From: Paracoccaceae bacterium
Lineage (GTDB): Bacteria; Pseudomonadota; Alphaproteobacteria; Rhodobacterales; Rhodobacteraceae
Assembly (NCBI GenBank): GCA_024236495.1
Contig: JACKKJ010000005.1
Coordinates: 120,254 to 184,253, forward strand
Length of the DNA stretch: 64,000 bases
Direction: 5' to 3'
The position numbers and the translations under genes are program-made. Shown here piece by piece: positions 24,454-32,639 of the stretch (its first letter is position 1; the number at the start of each line of letters is the position of its first letter). The notes beneath the pieces were generated by a model. That model ran no database searches. It worked only from the letters and a program-made list of their open reading frames with translations, and was not told the DNA's origin.

Positions 24454-25367
24454 GATCTTACCTTCGCGAGGGAATAAAGCTCCCCCGGTTCCAAAAGCAG
24501 GTCAAGCGCGATCTTGCCACAGACCGCCAGGACCAGGAGCGCCAGCAAGACACGCAGCTGTTCGGCGTTCAGCCGCGCGCCAAGCCGGGTTCCGATCTGC
24601 GCGCCGACGACGCCCCCCAGAATCAACAAGAGCGCAAGCATGAGATCGACCGACTGGTTTGTCAGCGCATGCATGAAGGTGGTGAAGCCGGTGACGAAAA
24701 TGATCTGGAAAAGGGACGTGCCGATGACGACCTTGGTGGGCATCCCAAGCAGGTAGATCATCGCGGGCACCATGATAAAGCCGCCGCCGACACCCATGAT
24801 CGCGGCCAGGATGCCGACCGCCGCCCCGACCCCGAAGGGCGGAATGACCGAGATGAAAAGCCCCGATGCGCGGAACTTCATCTTCAGGGGCAGGTTATGC
24901 ACCCAGGTGTGGTGGTGCCGCTTGACGCGCGGAGCGGTGCCCGTCCGGTTCCGCCGCATCGTGCGCAGGCTTTCCTGAAGCATCAGGAACCCGATCAAGC
25001 CAAGAAAGACGACGTAGGTCAGCTGCACCACAAGGTCGATCTGGCCCAGCCGCGACAAGAGGTTGAAGACCCATATGCCCACCGCCGAGCCTGCAAGGCC
25101 GCCGGCCAGCAGCACGATCCCCATGCGTATGTCCACCGTCCGCCGCTTCAGATGCGCCAGGACGCCCGAGATGGAGGAGGCGACGACCTGGTTCGCGCCG
25201 GTGGCGACCGCGACCGTCGGCGGTACGCCGATGAAGAAAAGAAGCGGCGTGATCAGAAAGCCGCCGCCGACTCCGAAAAGTCCCGACAGAACCCCCACAA
25301 GACCGCCGATTCCGAACAGAAGGAAGGCGTTCACGGACACTTCGGCTATGGGCAGATAGATCTGCAT
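24450..25367 (-). CDS. TauE/SafE sulfite exporter family permease
   Basis: 305 residues with eight or nine membrane helices. Both family repeats are present: LSGLFGVGGGFLITPLLFFI and LAAIMGVGGGFIMVPAMIYL. A His/Arg-rich cytoplasmic loop (NRTGTAPRVKRHHHTWVH) separates the halves. It starts at MQIYLPIAEVSVNAFLLFGI, a common N-terminus of this subgroup; the open frame continues upstream without good signals. The ATGA overlap with the TIGR02186 gene makes them an operon. It is distinct from the shorter TauE-like protein at 457-1209. Confidence 0.92.
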   Translation of the reverse strand: MQIYLPIAEVSVNAFLLFGIGGLVGVLSGLFGVGGGFLITPLLFFIGVPPTVAVATGANQVVASSISGVLAHLKRRTVDIRMGIVLLAGGLAGSAVGIWVFNLLSRLGQIDLVVQLTYVVFLGLIGFLMLQESLRTMRRNRTGTAPRVKRHHHTWVHNLPLKMKFRASGLFISVIPPFGVGAAVGILAAIMGVGGGFIMVPAMIYLLGMPTKVVIGTSLFQIIFVTGFTTFMHALTNQSVDLMLALLLILGGVVGAQIGTRLGARLNAEQLRVLLALLVLAVCGKIALDLLLEPGELYSLAKVRS

Positions 25368-25932
25368 CGTCGGCCAGCTGCCTGTGGATACTTTCTTGTA
25401 ACGGTCGCCGCTGCGGGCGGCGATGTCAAATCCCCTTGCGCCCGAACCGTGGAAATTGGAAGCGAAAACTCGCGTCGCGTCGCACGGGAAGTGAGCCCGA
25501 TGCAATGATCCGCAAGTTGCGGCAGGTTCTGAAACCATGGTCCTCAACACGCTGATCGTGCGGGTGTTGGGGCGCAAGCCCCTGTTCATAAACGATGCCG
25601 GAGAGCATTCCGCCAGGTATTCGAAAAAGCCGCGCGTCGCCTGACCCGGCATCTGGCGCCAGAACTGGACATAACTATTGGTTTCTTTGGACCTATCGAA
25701 GCGACGGCAGTCATGATGACCTTCACGCAAATGTCGCCAAACACTGCTCATCTGCCTGCGTCGGTTCCGGCCTTTCCGTGCCGGCCGGCGCTTGTGCTGT
25801 GTGTCGGGTGGCCATGTCACGCATCGTGGGGCTAGGAATTTGTCTTTCCCCGGAGGAGTATCGGGGAACCAAAACAAGAACCGACTCAGCGGTTGAACGG
25901 AAACGGACAGAAAACCAAAGGGAGAAGTCTGA
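25368..25932. other. 565-base intergenic region without a supported gene
   Basis: Divergent gap between the TauE permease and the polyamine-type transporter. Reading frames stay open on both strands but lack ribosome sites and recognisable protein sequence. The only clear structure is a hairpin close to the transporter start: TTCCCCG (25846-25852) and CGGGGAA (25862-25868) enclosing a loop that contains GGAGGAG. The promoter and leader of the transporter operon are presumably here. Confidence 0.5.
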
Positions 25933-27057
25933 ATGACTCAGAAGAAGAAGCTGACAAGACGCACCGTGCTGAAAGGCGCCGGTGCCGCCGCGCTTGCCGC
26001 GCCGCTTTACTCGAAAAGCGCGCTGGCCTCGTCCGGCGAAATCAACATCATGATGTGGTCGGACTACCTTCCGCCCGACTTCCTTGCCGCGTTCGAAGGC
26101 GAAACCGGGATCAAGGTGAACTACACCGGGATCGGGTCGAACGAGGAAATCATCAACAAGATGAAGGCCACCAAGGGGCAGGGCTTCGACATCGTGAGCC
26201 CGACGAACAACCGTTCGCTGCAGTGGGAGCCGCTTGAACTTCTTCAGCCGATCGACATGGGCCGCGTGAAGATCGACGCTGTGAACCCGGCGATGGCCAA
26301 GATCGGCACCGATGCCTGGAACTTCGGCGGATCGGGGTCGCACTGGCTGCCGCATATCTGGGGGACCGAGGGCATTGCCTACCGGACCGACCTGTGGCTG
26401 CCTGCGGGTGACGCGCCGTCCTACGGCGATGTCTGGTCCGAGGAGAACGCCGGCAAGACCATGGGGCGCGCCCATTCGATGATGCTTGGCGCGGGGCTCT
26501 TCATGGAGCGTTCCGGCGAAATGGCGCCGGGCTCGATCTGGTCGGCCTACAACGACGAAGAAACCATGCGCAAGGTCTGGGGTCAGGTGACCGACTGGTG
26601 CGTTGCGCGCAAGGACCGGATCAAGCTGATCTGGAACGACGCCGATACCCAGAAGAACGGCCTTCTGAACGAAGGCGTCGTCGTCGGCCAGACCTGGGAC
26701 GGCCCGCCCCTCGCGCTCAAGGCCGCGGGCGAACCGGTGCACTACCAGGCCCCGGTCGAAGGTGCGATGGCCTGGGTGGACGGCATGTCGGTCCCCGTCG
26801 GTGCCGTGAACATCGACCAGATCTACGCGTTCATCGACTTCTGCTATCGCGCCGATCAGGCGGGCCATGCGATCGACAGCCACGGCTACAACTCGCCGGT
26901 GCTGGGCGCGGACGGCTTTGCCGGCGATGTCTACAAGAAGAACTTCCAGGAGGCCTATCCGGGCGAAAGCCTGGCCAACCTGAATCCCTGGCCGGCCGAG
27001 GCGCCCTGGTACGCCGACGTGCGGACGGAGTTCGTCAACAAGTTCACGAGCGCCTGA
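25933..27057 (+). CDS. Spermidine/putrescine-type ABC transporter substrate-binding protein
   Basis: 374 residues. The signal sequence has RRTVLKGAGAAALAAPLYS, resembling a Tat leader although only the twin Arg is clear. The mature protein begins GEINIMMWSDYLPPDFLAAF, typical of PotD/PotF-like proteins, and includes WGTEGIAYRTDLW and VDGMSVPVGAVNIDQIYAFI. It captures a polyamine or similar cation in the periplasm for the permeases encoded next. GGGAGAAG precedes the ATG. It leads a four-gene operon with ATPase and two permeases. Confidence 0.9.
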   Translation: MTQKKKLTRRTVLKGAGAAALAAPLYSKSALASSGEINIMMWSDYLPPDFLAAFEGETGIKVNYTGIGSNEEIINKMKATKGQGFDIVSPTNNRSLQWEPLELLQPIDMGRVKIDAVNPAMAKIGTDAWNFGGSGSHWLPHIWGTEGIAYRTDLWLPAGDAPSYGDVWSEENAGKTMGRAHSMMLGAGLFMERSGEMAPGSIWSAYNDEETMRKVWGQVTDWCVARKDRIKLIWNDADTQKNGLLNEGVVVGQTWDGPPLALKAAGEPVHYQAPVEGAMAWVDGMSVPVGAVNIDQIYAFIDFCYRADQAGHAIDSHGYNSPVLGADGFAGDVYKKNFQEAYPGESLANLNPWPAEAPWYADVRTEFVNKFTSA

Positions 27058-27185
27058 TCGCGCCCGTGCCCGGTCCCTCCGCCCTGCGCGGGGGGACCAT
27101 CCGAACTGGCGGCGTCAGGACAGCCTGCGCCAGATAAAATGCGGCCGCGTCCGAGAAGAGCCGCATCACGGGGAGAAGCCACAAG

Positions 27186-28298
27186 ATGAGTGCTGGGGTC
27201 GGCGTCGATCTGGAAAACCTCTGGATCCGCTTCGGGGATTTCGTCGCCGTGCGCGACGCGAACGTGAATATCAAGGGCGGGGATTTCTTTTCCTTCCTCG
27301 GCCCGTCTGGCTGCGGCAAGACCACGATCCTCAGGGCGGTTTCGGGGTTTCTTGAGCCATCCGAGGGCAACATCCTGATCGGCGGCAAGAACATGAAGGG
27401 CGTCGGCCCGAACAAGCGGCCCACAGCGCTTATCTTCCAGAACCTCGCGCTTTTCCCGCTGATGAAGGTCTGGGAAAACATCGCGTTCTCGATGGAGATC
27501 AAGGGGGCAAGCGCGGGCGAACGGCGCAAGCGCGCCGATGAGCTTCTGGAAATGATCGCGCTGGAAGGCCAGGGCGACAAGCTTCCGTCCGAGCTTTCGG
27601 GCGGCCAGCGCCAGCGCGTCGCGATCGCCCGCGCTCTTTGCGCCGAACCGCATGTCCTGTTGCTCGATGAACCGCTGTCGGCGCTCGACCTCAAGCTGCG
27701 CCAGCACATGCGCACCGAACTGCGCGAAATTCAGAAGCGCGTCGGCATCACCTTCATCTACATCACCCACGACCAGGGCGAGGCGCTGACGATGTCGGAC
27801 AGCATCGCGGTCATGCGGGCGGGCGTCATCGACCAGATCGGCGACGGCAAGACGATCTACAACGATCCCGCGACGCCGTTCGCAGCCTCTTTCGTGGGGG
27901 AAAACAACGTTTTCCGCGGCAAGGTCAAGCAGGTCAGCGGCGACCGCGTGCTGGTTCAGTCCAACCGTTCGGGCGAACTTCTGGCGCGCGTCTCCACGGC
28001 GAATGTAGGCAAGATGAAGGAAGGCGACAGTGCGATGATCTTCATCCGCCCCGAAGCCTTCGAACTGGCCAGGACCGGAACCGAGGGCGATCACTACGTT
28101 TCCGCCCGCGTCGTCAACGAGGAATTCGAAGGCAACGTCTTCAACATCTTCATGGAAGGCGACGGCGGCAAGGAGATCAAGGTTTCGCTCCCGAACCATG
28201 GCCAGTCCTTCGACAGCCACAAGGGCGAGACGATGACACTGCGTTATGACGTCAGGAACGCCGTGGCGATGCCCGCGGGCGTTCTTGCGACCGAGTGA
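27186..28298 (+). CDS. Polyamine-type ABC transporter ATP-binding protein (PotA-like)
   Basis: 370 residues. Walker A GPSGCGKTTIL (about residues 39-49), signature LSGGQRQRVAIARAL (about 138), Walker B VLLLDEPLSALD, and H-loop IYITHDQGEALTMSD are complete; a C-terminal TOBE domain (about residues 285-365) is expected for the CUT1/polyamine class. It energises import by the two permeases downstream. It lies 128 bases after the binding protein gene, behind GGGGAGAAG. Confidence 0.94.
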   Translation: MSAGVGVDLENLWIRFGDFVAVRDANVNIKGGDFFSFLGPSGCGKTTILRAVSGFLEPSEGNILIGGKNMKGVGPNKRPTALIFQNLALFPLMKVWENIAFSMEIKGASAGERRKRADELLEMIALEGQGDKLPSELSGGQRQRVAIARALCAEPHVLLLDEPLSALDLKLRQHMRTELREIQKRVGITFIYITHDQGEALTMSDSIAVMRAGVIDQIGDGKTIYNDPATPFAASFVGENNVFRGKVKQVSGDRVLVQSNRSGELLARVSTANVGKMKEGDSAMIFIRPEAFELARTGTEGDHYVSARVVNEEFEGNVFNIFMEGDGGKEIKVSLPNHGQSFDSHKGETMTLRYDVRNAVAMPAGVLATE

Positions 28299-28311
28299 CG
28301 GAGAGGACGCG

Positions 28312-29232
28312 ATGCCCCGTTTCCTCAAGGATTTCCTGAACCGCAACGGCACCGGGCCGGGCCTTGTCATGCTGGGCCTTGTCCTTTTCTGGACGGTCGG
28401 CTTGATCATCCTGCCGCAGCTTTCGATGCTCGATTTCTCGTTCCGGCCGAACCTTCCGCCGCCGGAGATGGGCGGCCCGAAGGATGTCTACACGCTGGAG
28501 AACTACAAGTACCTGGTCTACGGGCCCGAGGGCGGCAGCCAGGCCTATAACGCCGTCGACCTGATGGTGTTCTTCAGAACGCTTGTCGCCGCCGTCTGCG
28601 TGACCGTCTTCAACCTGGTCCTGTGCTACCCGATCGCCTACTACCTGGGCCAGACGAAAGGCAACCACATCCGCGTCCTGGCGCTGATGCTGATCATCCC
28701 CTACTGGATCAACGAGATCCTTCGCGCTTTCGCGCTGCGCATCATCTTCGGGGAAACCGGCGTCCTGAACACGATCCTGACCGGCGCGGGGCTTTTCGAC
28801 ACGCCCTTCGACTTCATCCGCAACGACTACGCGCTTTATGCCGGGTTGGGCTATGCCTACATCCTCCTGATGATCTTCCCGATCTACAACGTGATCGAAA
28901 GCCTCGACCACAACCAGATCGAGGCCGCACGCGATCTTGGCGCGCCCTGGTGGCGCATCCACTGGCGGGTCGTCATTCCCTATGCCAAGCCCGGTATCAG
29001 TTCTGGCTGCACGATGGTATTCATGCTGTCGGCCGGTGCGCTGGCCGCGCCGCAGATCCTTGGCGGCCCGTCAAGCCTGTGGTTCACGCAGCTGATCTAC
29101 CAGCAGTTCAACGACAGCAGCGACTGGCCGCAGGGCGCGGCCTATGCGGTCGTGCTTCTGGTGACCTGTGTCCTTCTTGTCCTTGGCGCGATGCGGCTGT
29201 TCAAGGTGAACATGGGGGACATCGGGAAATGA
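28312..29232 (+). CDS. Polyamine-type ABC transporter permease (PotB-like)
   Basis: 306 residues with six membrane helices. The EAA loop that contacts the ATPase is visible as QIEAARDLGAPWWRIHWRVV followed by IPYAKPGISSG. The start at 28312 follows GGAGAGG; upstream codons overlap the ATPase gene. Its stop overlaps the next start (ATGA), so the two permeases are co-translated as a heterodimer. Confidence 0.93.
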   Translation: MPRFLKDFLNRNGTGPGLVMLGLVLFWTVGLIILPQLSMLDFSFRPNLPPPEMGGPKDVYTLENYKYLVYGPEGGSQAYNAVDLMVFFRTLVAAVCVTVFNLVLCYPIAYYLGQTKGNHIRVLALMLIIPYWINEILRAFALRIIFGETGVLNTILTGAGLFDTPFDFIRNDYALYAGLGYAYILLMIFPIYNVIESLDHNQIEAARDLGAPWWRIHWRVVIPYAKPGISSGCTMVFMLSAGALAAPQILGGPSSLWFTQLIYQQFNDSSDWPQGAAYAVVLLVTCVLLVLGAMRLFKVNMGDIGK

Positions 29233-30497
29233 ACACCTCCCTCATCCGGGTCAGCGTCTGGATCTATCTGGCGATCTTCTTCGCCTATCTGCTTGGGCCC
29301 CTGGTGATCATGTCGGCCACGGCCTTCAACTCCCCCGCATTTCCAAGTGCGACACCCTGGGAATGCCTGACATTCGACTGGTTCTCGGCGCTCTTTCAGG
29401 ATGCCCGCATCCTGAACGGCATCAAGAATTCGCTGATCATCGGGGCGGGAACGGTCGTTCTGTCCGTTCTCATGGGGCTGGCGGGTGCGCTTCTTCTGAC
29501 CCAGATCTGGCCGAAACTCAGGGCGACCTACTATACGATCATCATCGCGCCTATCCTCATTCCCGGCGTCGTCCTTGGCATCTCGACACTGGTCTTCTGG
29601 GACCGGGTGAACAGGATGCTTGGCCTGGGCCCCGACAGCGCGCTGTCGAGCGGCCTGTTCCTGACGGTGATCGGCCAGTCCACCTTCATTGCGTCCTACT
29701 GCATGCTGGTGCTGGTGGCGCGGCTTCAGCGCTATGACGTGGCGCTGACCGAGGCGGCGCTGGATCTTGGGGCGACCCATGCGCAGGCCTTCCGAAAGGT
29801 TCTCTTGCCCTTCATGCGGCCGGCCATCGCGTCCTCTGCCGTGCTCGCCTTTCTGGCGAGCTTCGAGAACTACAACACCACGACCTTCACCTTCGGCGAA
29901 TACCCGACGCTGACGATCGAACTTGCGCAGAAGGTGCGCTACGGGATATCGCCCGCCATCTCGTCGCTGGCCTTCATCATCGTCGTGCTGACCGTTTTCG
30001 CCGCGCTTGCGAACGAGGCGCTGATCCGACGCCGCGAACTGGTGGCGGCGGCGCGGCGCAAGGCGACGGTGGCCGAGCTGACAGGCGGCCTCAAACTGCC
30101 GGGGTTCCTCAGCGGCAATACCGCCGCCGTCCTGCTGGTCGTCATGGGCATCGGCACCGTTGTCGTTCTGGGTACCGCCGCGACCTACCGACCGGATCAG
30201 TGCATCGCGGATGTTCGCGAACAGAAACGGCTTGAGGCCGAGAAACGGGCCGAGGAACTGCGCGCCCGACGCGACGCAGAGCGCAAGGAAAAGTCGACGG
30301 CGGAACCCGCCGCCCCGGCACCGTCCACCGGTGCGGGCAACAACAGCGGCAGCTTCGGCAATGTCTTCAACCCCGGCACTTTGCAAGACGGTGCGACCAC
30401 GCCCGCGCCGGATGCGCAGGGAAGCACCGGAAGCGGTGGCAACAGCGGCTTTGGCGGTGTCTTCGACCCTAACGCACTGCAGGGGTCGGGGAACTGA
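29229..30497 (+). CDS. Polyamine-type ABC transporter permease (PotC-like) with C-terminal extension
   Basis: 422 residues, about 150 longer than PotC. The first 270 residues form a normal permease with EAA loop EAALDLGATHAQAFRKVLLP. Then comes an additional membrane helix (about residues 293-318, AAVLLVVMGIGTVVVLGTAA), a highly charged helix rich in Glu/Arg/Lys (about 327-355), a Pro/Ala linker and two copies of a short repeat, NNSGSFGNVFNPGTLQ and GNSGFGGVFDPNALQ, at the extreme C-terminus. With one extra helix the tail may lie outside the membrane. Same operon as the three preceding genes. Confidence 0.9.
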   Translation: MNTSLIRVSVWIYLAIFFAYLLGPLVIMSATAFNSPAFPSATPWECLTFDWFSALFQDARILNGIKNSLIIGAGTVVLSVLMGLAGALLLTQIWPKLRATYYTIIIAPILIPGVVLGISTLVFWDRVNRMLGLGPDSALSSGLFLTVIGQSTFIASYCMLVLVARLQRYDVALTEAALDLGATHAQAFRKVLLPFMRPAIASSAVLAFLASFENYNTTTFTFGEYPTLTIELAQKVRYGISPAISSLAFIIVVLTVFAALANEALIRRRELVAAARRKATVAELTGGLKLPGFLSGNTAAVLLVVMGIGTVVVLGTAATYRPDQCIADVREQKRLEAEKRAEELRARRDAERKEKSTAEPAAPAPSTGAGNNSGSFGNVFNPGTLQDGATTPAPDAQGSTGSGGNSGFGGVFDPNALQGSGN

Positions 30498-30526
30498 CGA
30501 CAATCGGCCAACGGCGCGGAAATGGG

Positions 30527-30557
30527 AAAGGGGCGGCCCGATCGGGCCGCCCCTTTT
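30527..30557. terminator. Bidirectional terminator between the two ABC operons
   Basis: Perfect 30-base palindrome, half AAAGGGGCGGCCCGA, flanked by A and T runs, sitting between the convergent polyamine-type and BMP-type operons. It can terminate transcription from both sides. Confidence 0.93.
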
Positions 30558-30579
30558 GCTTTGCCATCAGCGTCGTTTC

Positions 30580-31551
30580 CTAGCGCTCTTTCACATAGGG
30601 TTCGCCGCCGGCGCGCGGCGGGATCGCCCGTCCGACGAAACCGGCCAGGACAATGACCGTCAGGATGTAGGGCAGGGCATCAAGCGCGGGAACAGGCACG
30701 TCGAAGCCCATCGTATTCTTGATGACATCGGGGCGTAGCGCCAGCGCCTGGAAGAAGCCGAAAAGCAGCGTGGCCATCAGCGCGTACCAGGGCCGCCACT
30801 TGGCAAAGATCAGTGCCGCCAGCGCGATGTAGCCCCGGCCCGCCGTCATCTCCTTGCCGAAGCCCGCCTGAAGCCCGGCGGCCATGTAGGCGCCCGCCAG
30901 GCCGCAAAGGATCCCGGTGATGATCACGGCGGCGTAGCGCAGCCGGATGACCGATATGCCGGCGGTGTCGACCGACGCGGGGTTTTCCCCCACCGCCCGC
31001 AGCCTCAGGCCGAAGCGCGTGCGGTAAAGAACCCACCAGGTCACTGGCACCGCAAGAAAGGCGATGTAGACCAGTGCCCCGTGGCCCGAGATGACCTCGG
31101 AATAAAGCGGGCCGATCACAGGAACCCCGGACAGGCTTTCGGCGAAGGGCAAGGTGATCGGGTTGAACCGCGCATCGCCGCTGAGCGGGGGCGTGCGGCC
31201 GCCCTGCCGGAACAGGGATTGCGCGATCAGGACGGTGATGCCCGAGGCGACGAAGTTCAGCGCAACGCCCGAGATTAGCTGGTTGCCCCGGAAGGTGATG
31301 GAGGCGATGCCGTGAATCGCGGCGAAGATCACCGAACCGGCGATCCCGGCAAGAAGCCCGACCCAGACTGATCCCGACAGCGCCGCGACGGCACCTGTGC
31401 ACATCGCGGCCATCAGCATCTTGCCTTCCAGCCCGATGTCGAAAATGCCGGATCGTTCGGAATAAAGCCCCGCAAGGCAGGCCAGCAGCAGCGGCACCGC
31501 CAGCCGGATTGTCGAATCGAGGATCTGGAGAAGCGTCGCGTAGTCCATCAC
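30580..31551 (-). CDS. BMP-type nucleoside ABC transporter permease 2
   Basis: 323 residues, hydrophobic, of the BPD-type-2 permease family used by BMP-dependent nucleoside transporters. Family features include LYSERSGIFDIGLEGKMLMA near the N-terminus, GNQLISGVALNFVASGITVL, RTRFGLRLRAVGENPASVDT and AGLQAGFGKEMTAGRGYIAL. It forms the pore with the permease encoded upstream, overlapping it by four bases. It is the last gene of the operon, 23 bases from the bidirectional terminator. Confidence 0.92.
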   Translation of the reverse strand: MMDYATLLQILDSTIRLAVPLLLACLAGLYSERSGIFDIGLEGKMLMAAMCTGAVAALSGSVWVGLLAGIAGSVIFAAIHGIASITFRGNQLISGVALNFVASGITVLIAQSLFRQGGRTPPLSGDARFNPITLPFAESLSGVPVIGPLYSEVISGHGALVYIAFLAVPVTWWVLYRTRFGLRLRAVGENPASVDTAGISVIRLRYAAVIITGILCGLAGAYMAAGLQAGFGKEMTAGRGYIALAALIFAKWRPWYALMATLLFGFFQALALRPDVIKNTMGFDVPVPALDALPYILTVIVLAGFVGRAIPPRAGGEPYVKER

Positions 31552-32639
31552 GCCACCTCCGTCCGGCGGGGGCGGAAAAAGACGCCCAGCATCATCCGCA
31601 CCATGTGGTCAAGCGCGCCGGTGAACAGGATCACAAGCCCCTGCACGACGGTTCGAAGTTCGATCGGGATCGATGTCCAAAGGCCGATCTCGGCCCCGCC
31701 CTGGTAAAGCATCCCGAAAAGGATCGCGGCAAGGAAGACGCCGATCGGGTGGTTGCGGCCCATCAGCGCCACCGCGATGCCGATGAATCCGGCGCCTTCG
31801 GATGAATTCTGCAAGAGCCGCCCGCTTTCGCCCATCACGTTGTTGATCGACATGAGCCCGGCCAGGGCGCCCGAAACCAGCATCGCCAGCATCGTGACCT
31901 TGAAGGGTGAAATGCCTGCGTAAAGGGCCGCGGGTTCGGATTTGCCGAAGGCGCGGATCTCGTAGCCAAGGCGCGTCCGCCAGAGCAGCAACCAGACCAG
32001 CCAGCAGGCGAACAGCGCCACGAAAAGCGTGACATTGGCGGGGATCTTCTTGTCGAAGATCAGGTTCAGGATCGGCAGGTCATGCAGCGTCGGCAGCGCC
32101 GCGCCGGCCGGAAAGCGGGCCGTCGCCGGGTCCATCTGGCCCGCCGGGCGCAGGACGTTCACCAGAAGGTAGATGATCAACGCCGCGCCGATGTAGTTGA
32201 ACATGATCGTGGTGATGACGATATGGCTGCCCCGGCGTGCCTGCAGATAGGCCGGAAGCGCCGCCCAGGCCGCACCGAAAAGTGCGCCTGCGACCATCGC
32301 GACCGGCAGCGCCAGCGTCCAGTGCGGCCAGGGCAGCGCCAGGCAGACAAGCGCGACGCCAAGCCCGCCAAGCTGGGCCTGCCCCTCGCCGCCGATGTTG
32401 AAAAGGCTGCCGTGGAAGGCGACCGTCACGGCAAGCCCGGTGAACATGAAGCTGGTCGCGTAGTAAAGCGTGTAGCCCCAGGCATAGGCCGAACCGACCG
32501 ATCCGGTGACCATCGTCGACAGCGCCTCGCGCGGGCTTTGCCCGATCGCCAGGATGACCAGCGCAGAGATGATCCCGGCCAGAAGAAGGCTGATCAGGGG
32601 AACAAGGACCACGTCGGCCCAGCGGGGAAGTCTGGTCAT
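31548..32639 (-). CDS. BMP-type nucleoside ABC transporter permease 1
   Basis: 363 residues with about ten membrane helices. Typical elements are FHGSLFNIGGEGQAQLGGLG, ITTIMFNYIGAALIIYLLVN and LWRTRLGYEIRAFGKSEPAA, and SSEGAGFIGIAVALMGRNHP near the C-terminus. It pairs with the second permease and the two-domain ATPase. Start and stop codons overlap both neighbours by four bases. Confidence 0.92.
   Translation of the reverse strand: MTRLPRWADVVLVPLISLLLAGIISALVILAIGQSPREALSTMVTGSVGSAYAWGYTLYYATSFMFTGLAVTVAFHGSLFNIGGEGQAQLGGLGVALVCLALPWPHWTLALPVAMVAGALFGAAWAALPAYLQARRGSHIVITTIMFNYIGAALIIYLLVNVLRPAGQMDPATARFPAGAALPTLHDLPILNLIFDKKIPANVTLFVALFACWLVWLLLWRTRLGYEIRAFGKSEPAALYAGISPFKVTMLAMLVSGALAGLMSINNVMGESGRLLQNSSEGAGFIGIAVALMGRNHPIGVFLAAILFGMLYQGGAEIGLWTSIPIELRTVVQGLVILFTGALDHMVRMMLGVFFRPRRTEVA

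Noticed and set aside
25595..25936. 113-codon plus-strand frame upstream of the polyamine-type binding protein
   Set aside because: Overlaps the real start, no ribosome site, sequence shows no domain or signal peptide.
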